64,000 nucleotides of DNA from Mycolicibacterium sp. CH28 (lineage in GTDB: Bacteria > Actinomycetota > Actinomycetes > Mycobacteriales > Mycobacteriaceae). The notes beneath the pieces were generated by a model. That model was not told where the DNA came from. It ran no database searches and saw nothing but the letters and a program-made list of their open reading frames with translations. The stretch is taken from contig NZ_SRLQ01000003.1 of assembly GCF_004745805.1 (NCBI RefSeq), forward strand, positions 186,001 through 250,000, read 5' to 3'. Shown here piece by piece: positions 37,824 through 52,026 of the stretch. Made by a program: the position numbers and the translations under genes. Within the stretch, counting starts at the first letter, position 1, and every line of letters begins with the position of its first letter.

Positions 37824-39083
37824 GTGATTCCGCTGAGCTGGACGCCCGTCGAGACCCGCACCGACGAGAGCTTCGTCGTCGCCCCGCACGAGCGGCTGAG
37901 CTGGCCACGCACCTTGGGCATCGGCGCCCAGCACGTGGTGGCGATGTTCGGGGCCACCTTCCTGGTGCCGGTGCTCACCGGCTTTCCACCCGCCACCACG
38001 CTGCTGTTCTCCGGTATCGGCACACTGCTGTTCCTGGTGATCACCGGCAACCGGCTGCCGAGCTATCTGGGTTCGAGTTTCTCGGTGATCGCCCCGGTGA
38101 CGGCGGCGGTGGCCTCGCACGGCGCCGGCAGCGCGCTGGGTGGGCTGATCGCTGTCGGGGTGCTGCTGATCGGCATCGGCCTGATAGTCCAGCTAGCCGG
38201 CACCCGATGGATCGACATCGCCCTGCCCCCGGTCGTCACCGGCGCCATCGTCGCGTTGATCGGCTTCAACCTGGCGCCCGCGGCCAAGACGAACTTCGAG
38301 AAGGGCCCGCTGGTCGGCATCGTGACGCTGGTGCTGCTGGTGGCCGCGCTGGCGTTCTTCCGCGGCATCATCGGCCGACTGGCGATCTTCCTGGCGGTGG
38401 CGATCGGCTATCTGCTCGCGCTGGCCCTGGGGGACGTCGACACCGCGGCGATCGCCGCGGCCGGCTGGATCGGCCCGCCGGAGTTCCAGGCGCCGACGTT
38501 CGCCTGGTCGGTACTGCCGATGTTCCTGCCCGCGGTGATCGCGCTGGTGGCCGAGAACATCGGCCACGTGAAGTCCGTCGGGCAGATGACCGGGGTCAAT
38601 ACCGACCCGCTGACCGGGCGCGCGCTGGCCGCCGACGGCATCGCGACGGTCCTGGCCGGCCTCGGCGGCGGTTCGGCCACCACCACCTATGCCGAAAACA
38701 TCGGCGTCATGGCAGCCACCCGGGTCTACTCCACCGCCGCGTACTGGGTGGCGGGGGTGACGGCGATCCTGCTGGCCTTGTGCCCGAAGGTCGGAGCGAC
38801 GATCTCGGCCGTTCCGCCAGGTGTGCTCGGCGGGGCCACCATCGTGCTCTACGGGCTCGTCGGCGTTCTTGGCGTGCGGATCTGGCTGACCAACCAGGTG
38901 GACTTCGGCCTACCCGTCAACCAGATGACGGCGGCGATCGCGCTGATCATCGGGATCGCCGACTTCACCTGGACCATCGGCAGCCTCACGTTCTCGGGCA
39001 TCGCGCTGGGCTCCATCGCCGCGCTGGTGGTCTACCACGGGATGCGGGGCCTGGGGGTGCTGCGCGGCGGCCGGACCTCGTGA
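37824..39083 (+). CDS. Uracil/xanthine permease (NCS2 family, UraA-like)
   Basis: This 419-residue nucleobase:proton symporter starts at a GTG. Family signatures are LGIGAQHVVAMFGATFLVPVL near residue 31, the substrate-site helix VIALVAENIGHVKSVGQMTG (with the Glu of UraA) and the motif GGSATTTYAENIGVMAATRVYS. It probably imports uracil. The stop overlaps the start of the following hypothetical gene (GTGA). Confidence 0.92.
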   Translation: MIPLSWTPVETRTDESFVVAPHERLSWPRTLGIGAQHVVAMFGATFLVPVLTGFPPATTLLFSGIGTLLFLVITGNRLPSYLGSSFSVIAPVTAAVASHGAGSALGGLIAVGVLLIGIGLIVQLAGTRWIDIALPPVVTGAIVALIGFNLAPAAKTNFEKGPLVGIVTLVLLVAALAFFRGIIGRLAIFLAVAIGYLLALALGDVDTAAIAAAGWIGPPEFQAPTFAWSVLPMFLPAVIALVAENIGHVKSVGQMTGVNTDPLTGRALAADGIATVLAGLGGGSATTTYAENIGVMAATRVYSTAAYWVAGVTAILLALCPKVGATISAVPPGVLGGATIVLYGLVGVLGVRIWLTNQVDFGLPVNQMTAAIALIIGIADFTWTIGSLTFSGIALGSIAALVVYHGMRGLGVLRGGRTS

Positions 39084-39742
39084 CGGCGGGCATCGTCGAA
39101 CCGCTCTACGAACGGTTCGCCCGCTACCGGCCGCCCCCCGGGTTGGTGGTTTGCGACCAGTGCGGCCCGGAATGGTCAACCGACGACATCCGGTCGACGC
39201 CACTGCGGTCACTGTCGCTGTTGCAGCTGGAAGCGATTCACGTGATGTCGCTGGATGACGACGGCTTTCGGCACTTCTTCCCGCGGCTGATCGAGGCGTT
39301 ACTGAGCGAGAAGTCTCCGGTGTTCGCCTTCGACCTGAGCAGGCTGCGGGGCAGGGTGCCGTCATGGCCCGAACCGGAGGCACAGGCCGTCGCGGATCTG
39401 GTCGACGACCTGTGGCCACGGTTGCTGGGAAGGTACCCCGGCGAACTGGGCTACTTCTCCGACAGCCCCACCCTGATCGATTTCACCTATTGGTGCGACC
39501 AGCCGGTGCCCACAGCTTTGGCCCGCTGGCAGGCCACCGACACCGTAACGGCAGCCCACCACCTCGCCGATTTGGTCGAATGGGCGTTCACAGGAGGTGA
39601 GCCGATCGAGCCGGCGGTCAGGCAACCGGTGCTGGACTGGCTGCGCCGGCCCGTCGTCGGCGAACGCCTGCACGCCGCGAAACTGGCCACGGCTCACGAA
39701 CTGTGGACGGTCTGCGCGGGCGGCGGACTCAGCTGTCGGTGA
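39080..39742 (+). CDS. Hypothetical protein coupled to the uracil permease
   Basis: This 220-residue soluble protein starts at a GTG overlapping the permease stop. Visible features are one CDQC pair near residue 30, a Trp/Asp-rich middle (DLVDDLWPRLLGRYPGELG, residues about 112-130) and a helical end. A single CxxC is not enough to call a metal site. No family was recognised. The gene continues 14 bases into the 3' end of the convergent peptidase gene. Confidence 0.7.
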   Translation: MTAGIVEPLYERFARYRPPPGLVVCDQCGPEWSTDDIRSTPLRSLSLLQLEAIHVMSLDDDGFRHFFPRLIEALLSEKSPVFAFDLSRLRGRVPSWPEPEAQAVADLVDDLWPRLLGRYPGELGYFSDSPTLIDFTYWCDQPVPTALARWQATDTVTAAHHLADLVEWAFTGGEPIEPAVRQPVLDWLRRPVVGERLHAAKLATAHELWTVCAGGGLSCR

Positions 39743-41228
39743 GGACGTGGCGGGTGCGGTCGTCGCGGACCGGAACTCCGTTGCGGCCGTCGATGTCCTG
39801 GGCATAGAGGCCGACCGAGTAGGCCACTCCCCCACCAAGGATGCCCAGCGCGGTCCGGTCGACGTGCTCGAGAGTGTCGGTGCTCTTGTGGTAGTTCGGG
39901 TCGAACGGAGCGCCGGCGGTGCCGCCCCACAGCTTCTGCTGCTCGTCGGTCTTGTTTTCCTCGGCCCCGGAGAACAGCCCACCGGATGGCACGCCGGCCA
40001 GGGTGAACGCGTCGTAGTCCGACCGGCCGTCGAACGACGTGTCCTGGGCGGTCTTGCCGGCCGCCTTGAGGTAGCCGACCAGTGTGCGCTCGATGCCCGG
40101 GGAACCCTCCGGGACGCGCGGCACGCGGTCATTGCGTCCCGGCGCGCTGGACTGATCTCCGTCGTAGGTGAAGTAGCCCGGATTGGGTGAGCCGATCATG
40201 TCGTAATTGAGGTACAGCGCAATGTCTTTGAGCTGGTCGACGTTCAGTGACTGGACGTACTTCTGCGATCCGACCGTGCCGAGTTCCTCGGCGCCCCAGA
40301 ACGCGAACCGCACCGCGTTCTTCAGCTCTGCCGTCGGCCCGAGCTGCACGGCCGTCTCCAATACCGCGGCCACCCCCGAGCCGTTGTCGTTGATGCCCGG
40401 CCCCTCCGGGACGCTGTCCAGGTGGGCGCCGACGACGACCACATCGCTGGCCGACCCGGTCTTGGTCTGGGCGATGACATTGCGGGCATTGATGGTTTTG
40501 GTGCTGGCGTCCGTTGTGAGGGTGACCGGTCCGGAAGCGCTGCGCAGCCGGGCCCCGTCGGCCTTCTTCACGCCGACCACCGGAATCTTGACGTCGGAGT
40601 CCTCACCGAGGGTGGCGCCCATGTGCTCCTCGTCGACGTTGTCGGCCACGATCAGGGCCACCGCGCCGAGCTTGGCGGCGATGGACTGTTTGTCGACGAA
40701 GGGGCACGCGCCGCGGTCCACGAGGACCACCGCTCCGCGGACCGGCAGACCGTCGTAGTCGGCGGGGGCGCAACCCGGCGTGTCGTCGGCCGGCGCGGCC
40801 ACTAGCGGACCGCCGACACCCTGCGGGGCCGTGGCGATGCTGAACTCCAGCGCGTGGGCGGGCACCTCGGCGCCGCCGACCCGCAACGACGTCGTACCGG
40901 CCTGGAAGATCCGGGTCTGGAACTCCGGGGTCTGCACGTCGAACCCCTTGCCGCGCAGCACGCCGACGACGTAGTCGACACTGGCCTCGAATCCTGGTGA
41001 GCCGACCGCTCGGGTGCCGTTGTTGGCGTTGGCGATGTCCTGCAGCTTCTGCAGGTGGGCGACCATCGCGTCGGTGGTGAGTCGTTGGCGCAGTTCGTCG
41101 GCGAACTGCGCGGCTGGCTTGCCGGCCGTCGCCGACTGCGGTGAGTCGGTCGAGCGGTCGCATCCGGTCAGGGCGACGACGGCGACGACGGCCAGCCAGG
41201 CCGCAACGGCCGGGGGTCTGTGCTTCAC
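39729..41228 (-). CDS. lpqL: Secreted M28-family aminopeptidase lipoprotein LpqL
   Basis: This 499-residue exported zinc peptidase starts at a GTG. A signal peptide ends in the lipobox ALTGC with Cys23. A protease-associated (PA) domain lies around residues 130-230 (GAVVLVDRGACPFVDKQSIA). The M28 catalytic residues are in VVGAHLDSVPEGPGINDNGS (zinc His and Asp), WGAEELG (catalytic Glu), YLNYDMIG and NYHKSTDTLEHV. It removes N-terminal residues from peptides outside the membrane. In M. tuberculosis lpqL also lies beside the thiO-thiS-thiG genes (from memory); here an inserted permease and hydrolase separate them. Confidence 0.93.
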   Translation of the reverse strand: MKHRPPAVAAWLAVVAVVALTGCDRSTDSPQSATAGKPAAQFADELRQRLTTDAMVAHLQKLQDIANANNGTRAVGSPGFEASVDYVVGVLRGKGFDVQTPEFQTRIFQAGTTSLRVGGAEVPAHALEFSIATAPQGVGGPLVAAPADDTPGCAPADYDGLPVRGAVVLVDRGACPFVDKQSIAAKLGAVALIVADNVDEEHMGATLGEDSDVKIPVVGVKKADGARLRSASGPVTLTTDASTKTINARNVIAQTKTGSASDVVVVGAHLDSVPEGPGINDNGSGVAAVLETAVQLGPTAELKNAVRFAFWGAEELGTVGSQKYVQSLNVDQLKDIALYLNYDMIGSPNPGYFTYDGDQSSAPGRNDRVPRVPEGSPGIERTLVGYLKAAGKTAQDTSFDGRSDYDAFTLAGVPSGGLFSGAEENKTDEQQKLWGGTAGAPFDPNYHKSTDTLEHVDRTALGILGGGVAYSVGLYAQDIDGRNGVPVRDDRTRHVLTDS

Positions 41229-41276
41229 GGCGCCCAGGTTAGACGCTCGGCCGGATACGCAGGTTGGAGTGGCACG

Positions 41277-42263
41277 ATGTCGGCGATGACCGAGACAGTC
41301 CCACGCCGCCGCCTGGTTACCTCGACCGAGGTGCTGGTGGCCGGGCTGGTGGTGTGTGCCCTGGCGGGCACCTGGATGCGCGACGGGGTCGCCGGCAACC
41401 CCCAGCTGGCCACCGCAGGCACCGTGTTCGCCGGGGTATTCCTGCAGGCCGTGCCGTTCCTGGGACTCGGCGTGGTGATCAGCGGCCTGATCGCCGCCTA
41501 CGTCTCACCGGAGCGGCTGGCCCGGTGGCTGCCCACCAATGCCCCGGCCGCGGTGCTGGCCGCCGGGGTGGCCGGCGCGGCGCTACCTGGCTGTGAATGC
41601 GGATCGGTCCCAGTGGCCCGTCGGCTGTTCGGCGACGGGACGGTGGGTGCGGCGGCGCTGACGTTCATGCTGAGTGCGCCGGCGATCAACCCGGTGGTGC
41701 TGGTCGCCACCTCGGTGGCCTTCCCCGGCCAGCCGCAGATGGTGCTGGCCCGCTGCGTCGCCTCGCTGGGCACCGCGGTCGTGATGGGAGTGCTGTGGTC
41801 GCGCTGGGGCCGACCCGGCTGGGTCACCCGAACACCGCCGCGGGCAAGCAGCAGCGACCAGTCCCGGTGGACGGTGTTCACCGAGGCCGCCCGCCACGAC
41901 TTCCTGCAGGCCGCCGCCTATCTGGTGATCGGGGCGGCGGCCGCCGCGACGTTGCGGGTTGTCGTACCGCCGTGGGTCTTCGAACACGTGGCCGGCAATC
42001 TGGTGATCGGCGTGGTGAGCATGGCGCTGCTGGCCTTCGTGCTGGCACTGTGCTCGGAGGCAGACGCGTTCGTGGCGGCCAGCCTGACCATGGTGCCGCT
42101 GATACCGCGGTTGGTGTTCCTGGTGGTCGGTCCTGTCGTCGACATCAAACTGGTCGCGATGCAGGCCGGCTTGTTCGGCCGCGGCTTCGCGCTGCGCTTC
42201 GCCCCGGTCACGCTGGTGGTGGCCACCGTGCTCGCAACTGCGGTCGGGCTGGTGCTGCTGTGA
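41277..42263 (+). CDS. PF03773-type permease (ArsP/DUF318 family)
   Basis: This 328-residue membrane protein has about eight to ten helices. The signature ALPGCECGSVPVARRLFGDG with paired cysteines, the segment AALTFMLSAPAINPVVLVAT and a late CSEADAFVAAS are typical of the PF03773 permease family. Some members export organoarsenicals, but most are uncharacterised. The ATG at 41277 has a GGAG eight bases upstream. The stop overlaps the next gene (GTGA), and the two proteins are regular partners in many bacteria. Confidence 0.85.
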   Translation: MSAMTETVPRRRLVTSTEVLVAGLVVCALAGTWMRDGVAGNPQLATAGTVFAGVFLQAVPFLGLGVVISGLIAAYVSPERLARWLPTNAPAAVLAAGVAGAALPGCECGSVPVARRLFGDGTVGAAALTFMLSAPAINPVVLVATSVAFPGQPQMVLARCVASLGTAVVMGVLWSRWGRPGWVTRTPPRASSSDQSRWTVFTEAARHDFLQAAAYLVIGAAAAATLRVVVPPWVFEHVAGNLVIGVVSMALLAFVLALCSEADAFVAASLTMVPLIPRLVFLVVGPVVDIKLVAMQAGLFGRGFALRFAPVTLVVATVLATAVGLVLL

Positions 42264-42964
42264 AGCGGGAGACCGAGAACACCCTGCTGCTGATCGTCGG
42301 GATCAGCCTGGTGATGGTGACGGTCACCGGGGCCTACACCCGCTATGTCAAACCCGGCATGCTGGTCTGGCTGGCGGCCTCGGCTGCGTTGGTGATTGCG
42401 CTGGCGCTGGTGGCGATCGTGCGTGATGTGCGAGCCGGCGGCGCCTATCACGAGCACGGCGGGCACACCCATCGCAACGGCATCGTCTGGCTGTTGGTCC
42501 TGCCGGTGGTGCTGCTGATCTTCGTGGTGCCGCCGGCGCTGAGCGCCAGGGCAGCTTCGCCGGTCACGGTGTCGGTGACCAATGCGCGCTCGTTTCCGCC
42601 GCTGCCGCCCGGGCCGGCACCGGTGGTGTCGCTGCCCGAGGTGCTGATGCGGGTCGCCGTCGGCAAGGTCGGTGCGCTGGACGGGAGGCAGATCACCGTC
42701 ACCGGTTTCACCATGCGCGACGGCGATCACGTCGACCTGGCCAAGATCGTCATCATCTGCTGTGCAGCCGACGCACAGCTGGCCCGGCTGCACCTGTCCG
42801 GTCCGGCGGCACCGACGGCGGCGGCCTTCTCCGAGAACACCTGGATCCGGGTGCAGGGCACCGTGCCCGCCGGCCAGACGTTTACCGGGACTTCGTCGAT
42901 ACCGACACTGGAAGTGTCCAGCGTGGTGCGGATCGACCCGCCGGCCAACACCTACGGCTCCTGA
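42260..42964 (+). CDS. TIGR03943-type partner subunit of the PF03773 permease
   Basis: This 234-residue protein starts at a GTG overlapping the permease stop. Two N-terminal transmembrane helices, a histidine-rich loop (YHEHGGHTHRNG, residues about 64-75) and a third helix lead to an extracytoplasmic beta-rich domain with a CC pair (IVIICCAADAQ). This matches the DUF1980/TIGR03943 family (YcgQ-like) that accompanies PF03773 permeases. The histidine-rich loop and cysteines suggest handling of a metal or metalloid. The substrate is unknown. Confidence 0.83.
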   Translation: MKRETENTLLLIVGISLVMVTVTGAYTRYVKPGMLVWLAASAALVIALALVAIVRDVRAGGAYHEHGGHTHRNGIVWLLVLPVVLLIFVVPPALSARAASPVTVSVTNARSFPPLPPGPAPVVSLPEVLMRVAVGKVGALDGRQITVTGFTMRDGDHVDLAKIVIICCAADAQLARLHLSGPAAPTAAAFSENTWIRVQGTVPAGQTFTGTSSIPTLEVSSVVRIDPPANTYGS

Positions 42965-43722
42965 AGCCTCGCCACGATCAGATCGGCCACCGCCTGCATA
43001 CCGGCGGCGGTGGGGTGGAACGGTTTCGGCCGCCACGGCAACAGTGACCCGGCACCGGTCGTCCACGGTTGCGCCGACCAGGCGTGGTGATCTTCGCTGG
43101 CCCGCGCGGCGGGCACGACCTCGCAGCCGGTGGCCTGCGCGGCCTCGGCGGTCAGCGTGGCCAGCCGCTGGGCGACGTGACGGCCTAGGTCGGCGACGTC
43201 GGCGGTCAACGGCGGGGCCGGAGTACCCGCCGGCGGCAGCAGAGTCAGGTAGTCCACGAACATGATTCGGGCCCGTGGTGACCGGCGGCGCAGCGCCTGG
43301 CCCACGTCCCGAAGCGACGCACCGACCCGGTCCAGCGCCGCGTCACGGGCGGTGGGGTTCAGCAGTTCGCGCAGTGCGCCGCCGAGTACCGGCAGCTTGC
43401 CCAGCACCGCCGGCACCGTGGCAGCGAAGAGCAGCGGCACATAGCCGGCGTCGTTGCCGCCGATCGTGATGGTGACCAGGTCCTCCGAGCCGTCCAGGGC
43501 GTCGACCTGCGGCGGCGCGCCGTGCTGGCGGTCTTGCAGGACGTGGGCGGTGGTGGCCCCGGAGTAGGTGACGTCAACCAGGTCGTACCCCAATCGCTGG
43601 GCCACTAGGTGCGGGTAGTTGCGAGCCGACCGCCCGGCGGCCAGCGGCGAGCCCGGCGCGCGGGGCTTGATCCCTGGCCCGGCCGCCATCGAACTGCCCA
43701 GGGCCACATAGCGGCTCTTCAC
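42952..43722 (-). CDS. SGNH/GDSL-family hydrolase
   Basis: This 256-residue esterase-like protein starts at a GTG. Block I reads YVALGSSMAAG, where the usual GDS is GSS but the serine nucleophile is kept. Block III is ITIGGND and block V is PFHPTAAGM, with the catalytic His. It lacks an obvious signal peptide, so it may act in the cytoplasm. Lipid or acyl-ester substrates are likely for the fold. It overlaps the convergent partner-subunit gene by 13 bases and lies 28 bp after thiG on the same strand. Confidence 0.88.
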   Translation of the reverse strand: MKSRYVALGSSMAAGPGIKPRAPGSPLAAGRSARNYPHLVAQRLGYDLVDVTYSGATTAHVLQDRQHGAPPQVDALDGSEDLVTITIGGNDAGYVPLLFAATVPAVLGKLPVLGGALRELLNPTARDAALDRVGASLRDVGQALRRRSPRARIMFVDYLTLLPPAGTPAPPLTADVADLGRHVAQRLATLTAEAAQATGCEVVPAARASEDHHAWSAQPWTTGAGSLLPWRPKPFHPTAAGMQAVADLIVARLQEP

Positions 43723-43750
43723 TCGTTCATCGCCGGTGCCACATAGCGGC

Positions 43751-44695
<945 letters not shown>

Positions 44696-44699
<4 letters not shown>

Positions 44700-45850
44700 G
44701 CCTGTGCTCCTATCAGTTCGGCGGCAATGCGCTCAGCGGTCCACGGGGCCAACAGGAATCCCGACCGGCCGTGCCCGGTGGCCACCAGCGTGCGATCGTC
44801 GAGTCGCTTGACGATCGGAATATTGTCCGGGCTCATCGGCCGCAGCCCCGCTGCGCATTCGGCCAGTTCGTATTCGCCGAGCGCGGGCATCACCGCGCAG
44901 GCGTCATCGAGCAGCTCACGCACACCGGTGACCGACGGCGCGGTGTCGCGGCCGTGTTCGTACTGGGTGGCGCCGACAACCACGCCGTCGGCGCGGGGCA
45001 CCAGGTAGACGGGCCGGCCGTGCACCCGGGCCCGCACCACCCGCTGCGGCACCGGCATGCATCCGCGCCGCCAGCGCAGCCGCAGCACCTCACCCTTCAC
45101 CGGGCGGACCGGCAGGCCGGGCCACAGGGACGGCGCGTCGATACCGTTGGCGATCACCACGGTGTCGACGCCGGCACGGGCGTCATCGAGCGCCTGCACC
45201 GGTCCGGCCCAACTGACCCCGAGCTGCTCGCAGTGCGCCTCCAGCGCGGCCACCAGCTTGCGGTTGTCCACCGCGAGCTCGTCGGAGGCGACGAAACCAT
45301 GTCGAATACCCTGGGCCAGAAGGGGTTCGATATCGCGGGCGGCGGTTGTCACGGTGACCGGATGCCCCTGGGCCGAGAGCCAGTCCGCGACGGTACGCAG
45401 GTCGGCGGCATCGGCCCGGTCGACGGCGATCACCAGCGACTCGCGGGCCGTGACCACGTCGTCGGGCAGGCCGTCGAGGAACCCGCCGTGCCACAGGCGC
45501 AGTGACTCCAGGCCGATCGTCAGCAGCTGCTCCTCGCCGGGCCAGGCTTCGCTGTGCGGGGCCAGCATGCCGCCGGCCACCCAGGACGCACCCAGCAGAG
45601 CCGGATTTCTCCCCGGGTCGCTTCGCTCCTGCCCGCCGCGACCCATCCCCCGGTCGCTTCGCTCCTGCCCGCCGCGACCTATCCCCCGGTCGCTTCGCTC
45701 CTGCCCGCCGCGACCTATCCCCCGGTCGCTTCGCTCCTGCCCGCCGGGTGTGCGGTGCACCCGGACAGCGAGCCCGTCCAGCGCAGCCCGGCGCGCGACC
45801 GCAAGCCCGATGACGCCGCCTCCGATGACAGCCAGCGATTCGTTCGACAT
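44696..45850 (-). CDS. thiO: Glycine oxidase ThiO with an in-frame repeat insertion
   Basis: This 384-residue FAD enzyme oxidises glycine to the imine used in thiazole formation. The FAD motif AVIGGGVIGLAVARRAALDG lies at the N terminus, and WVAGGMLAPHSEAWPGEE and the C-terminal GHGRSGFLLAPWTAERIA follow. Between VRVH (about residue 32) and GASWVAGG (about 88) sits an insertion made mostly of a repeated 12-residue unit, GGQERSDRGIGR. Ordinary family members have only a short linker here. The insertion sits just after the second strand of the FAD-binding fold and could loop out, so the enzyme may still work. The ATG at 45850 follows AAAGGGAT and the TPP riboswitch. Confidence 0.92.
45612..45748. 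repeat. 36-bp in-frame tandem repeat inside thiO
   Basis: Four copies of a core that begins GGTCGCTTCGCTCCTGCCCG on the plus strand start at 45616, 45652, 45688 and 45724, an exact 36-bp period. The first three units are nearly identical and the last is partial. Each contains a GGTCGC/GCGACC inverted pair. The length keeps the thiO frame and encodes 12 residues per unit. This is a coding minisatellite likely to vary in copy number between strains. Confidence 0.95.
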
Positions 45851-45861
45851 ATCCCTTTCGC

Positions 45862-45952
45862 TTCCTTCGCCGGCATGACCCGGATCAGGTGGTGACGGTC
45901 TGGAGGGTCGGTCGCCTCCACTCTCAGCCCCGCTCCCGGGACTCCCGTGCCG
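45862..45952 (-). promoter_or_regulatory. TPP riboswitch (THI element) upstream of thiO
   Basis: On the minus strand the aptamer cores CACGGGAGTCCCGGGAGC, CTGAGAG (45927-45921) and ACCTGATCCGGGTCATGCCG (45890-45871) are all present. The thiO start is eleven bases beyond the element, so translation control is likely. It governs thiO-thiS-thiG. The divergent thiE gene has no such element on its strand. Confidence 0.92.
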
Positions 45953-45982
45953 GCCTTCCACGCTAGCCGCTACCGTCACGGT

Positions 45983-46654
45983 GTGCACGAACCTCGAACC
46001 ACACTCGCGGCGGCACGGCTGTACCTGTGCACCGACGCCCGCCGCGAGCGTGGTGATCTGGCCGAGTTCGCCGACGCAGCGTTGTCCGGCGGTGTCGACA
46101 TCATCCAACTGCGTGACAAGGGTTCACCCGGGGAGCACCAGTTCGGACCGCTGGAGGCGCGCGGGGAACTGGCCGCGCTGGAGATCCTGGCCGACGCCGC
46201 CCGCCGGCACGGCGCCCTGCTGGCGGTCAACGACCGCGCCGACATCGCCTATGCCGCGGGTGCCGACGTGCTGCACCTGGGTCAGGACGACCTGCCGTTG
46301 GACGTGGCCCGTCGGATCGTCGGACCGGACACCCTGATCGGGCGTTCCACCCACGAGACGGGTGAGGCGGCGCGGGCGCTGATGGAGGACGTCGACTATT
46401 TCTGCGTCGGCCCATGCTGGCCGACGCCGACGAAACCGGGTCGTCCCGCACCCGGTCTGGACCTGGTGCGTGCGGTGGCGAGCATGCACTCCGACAAACC
46501 GTGGTTCGCGATCGGCGGGATCGACGAACAGCGGCTTCCCGAGGTGATCGACGCCGGCGCCCGCCGGGTCGTGGTGGTGCGTGCCATCACTGCCGCTGCG
46601 GATCCGCAGGCGGCTGCCCGACGGCTCAGGTCGGTGCTGACAGCTGCTAGTTGA
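45983..46654 (+). CDS. thiE: Thiamine-phosphate synthase ThiE
   Basis: This 223-residue TIM-barrel enzyme joins HMP-pyrophosphate and thiazole phosphate. Motifs are [81 protein letters not shown] and AIGGI. The GTG at 45983 (VHEPRTTL) matches the mycobacterial family start. The gene is divergent from thiO, and its last eight bases overlap the convergent mutT3 end. Confidence 0.95.
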   Translation: MHEPRTTLAAARLYLCTDARRERGDLAEFADAALSGGVDIIQLRDKGSPGEHQFGPLEARGELAALEILADAARRHGALLAVNDRADIAYAAGADVLHLGQDDLPLDVARRIVGPDTLIGRSTHETGEAARALMEDVDYFCVGPCWPTPTKPGRPAPGLDLVRAVASMHSDKPWFAIGGIDEQRLPEVIDAGARRVVVVRAITAAADPQAAARRLRSVLTAAS

Positions 46655-47288
46655 CCCCTGCGCTCGCCGGCGTGCACCAGGCGAAGACCCCGGACTGGAT
46701 CTCGACGGTGTGGGGCACCGCGAGCAGGCATTCGTCGTGCTCGTGCGGGCTCACCATCGCGGTGATGCGCAGCCGCTCCCAGCTGGCCGCGAACCCCGGG
46801 TGCAGCGGCAGCCCGATGACCTCGTTCTCAGGCACCCAGCGCAATTCCGAGCTCTCCCGGTTCGGCACGGTGATGAGCAACTCGGGGGCGTCGGCGACGA
46901 CGGTCGTGTAGCTCCACTGCGTGCCGCCGGCCCCGACCACCTCGGCGGTGACGACCGTCGCACGAACCAGCACGTGCTCGGCGAACAATCCCGCTTCTTC
47001 ATGCGCTTCGCGGACGGCGGCCTGCTCGGGTGTCTCGTGACTGTCGCGGGCCCCGCCGGGCAGACCCCAGGTGCCGCCCTGGTGACTCCACGGGGCGCGG
47101 TGCTGAAGCAATACCGCGGGTGTGCCGTCCGGGCGGGGAGCCCGCAGCAACAGCCCGGCGGCGCCGTGCCGGCCCCAGTAGTGCGCGCCGGCATCCGACA
47201 CCACCCAGCCGTCGCCGTCGCCTCGCACGCGTTCAGGATAAGCACGCCACGCCGCAGCACGTACCGTCGATCCCACCCCATCCGTCAC
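46647..47288 (-). CDS. mutT3: NUDIX hydrolase MutT3
   Basis: This NUDIX pyrophosphohydrolase of about 213 residues carries an intact Nudix box, [23 protein letters not shown], split by no substitution at the GX5EX7REUXEE positions. Flanking blocks are [20 protein letters not shown] and [18 protein letters not shown]. It probably cleans damaged or surplus nucleotides. The GTG at 47288 with AGAGG close upstream is the best-supported start; the frame is open further upstream. It is divergent from glnX. Confidence 0.88.
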   Translation of the reverse strand: MTDGVGSTVRAAAWRAYPERVRGDGDGWVVSDAGAHYWGRHGAAGLLLRAPRPDGTPAVLLQHRAPWSHQGGTWGLPGGARDSHETPEQAAVREAHEEAGLFAEHVLVRATVVTAEVVGAGGTQWSYTTVVADAPELLITVPNRESSELRWVPENEVIGLPLHPGFAASWERLRITAMVSPHEHDECLLAVPHTVEIQSGVFAWCTPASAGVN

Positions 47289-47358
47289 AGCACCTCTTAG
47301 GATTGTCTCAGGAAGTGCGAAAGGAAATCCGGGCAACAGGGAATGAGGTCCGCGCGAG

Positions 47359-51907
<4,549 letters not shown>

Positions 51908-51930
51908 ATCCCTGCTCGGCGGCCCATTGG

Positions 51931-52026
51931 CGACTGTGCGTCCATGGCGTCGACTGTGCGTCCACGGCGCTCTCACGCGATGTTCGTCGCCCTGGACGCA
52001 CAGTCGGATCCGTCAGCGCACAGTCG
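51931..52026. repeat. Composite palindromic repeat, copy A
   Basis: Two adjacent 20-bp direct repeats (51931-51950 and 51951-51970) start CGACTGTGCGTCCA. After a 17-bp spacer comes the inverted form CGCCCTGGACGCACAGTCG (51988-52006) and a shorter inverted unit GCGCACAGTCG (52016-52026). The element lies between the convergent pknG and DUF559 genes and supplies the last codons of the latter. A long hairpin acting as a two-way terminator is likely. Confidence 0.92.

Noticed and set aside
45612-45748. Regular repeats that might be a CRISPR array
   Set aside because: The repeats are directly adjacent with a 36-bp period and no unique spacers, and they lie in frame within thiO with no cas genes nearby.
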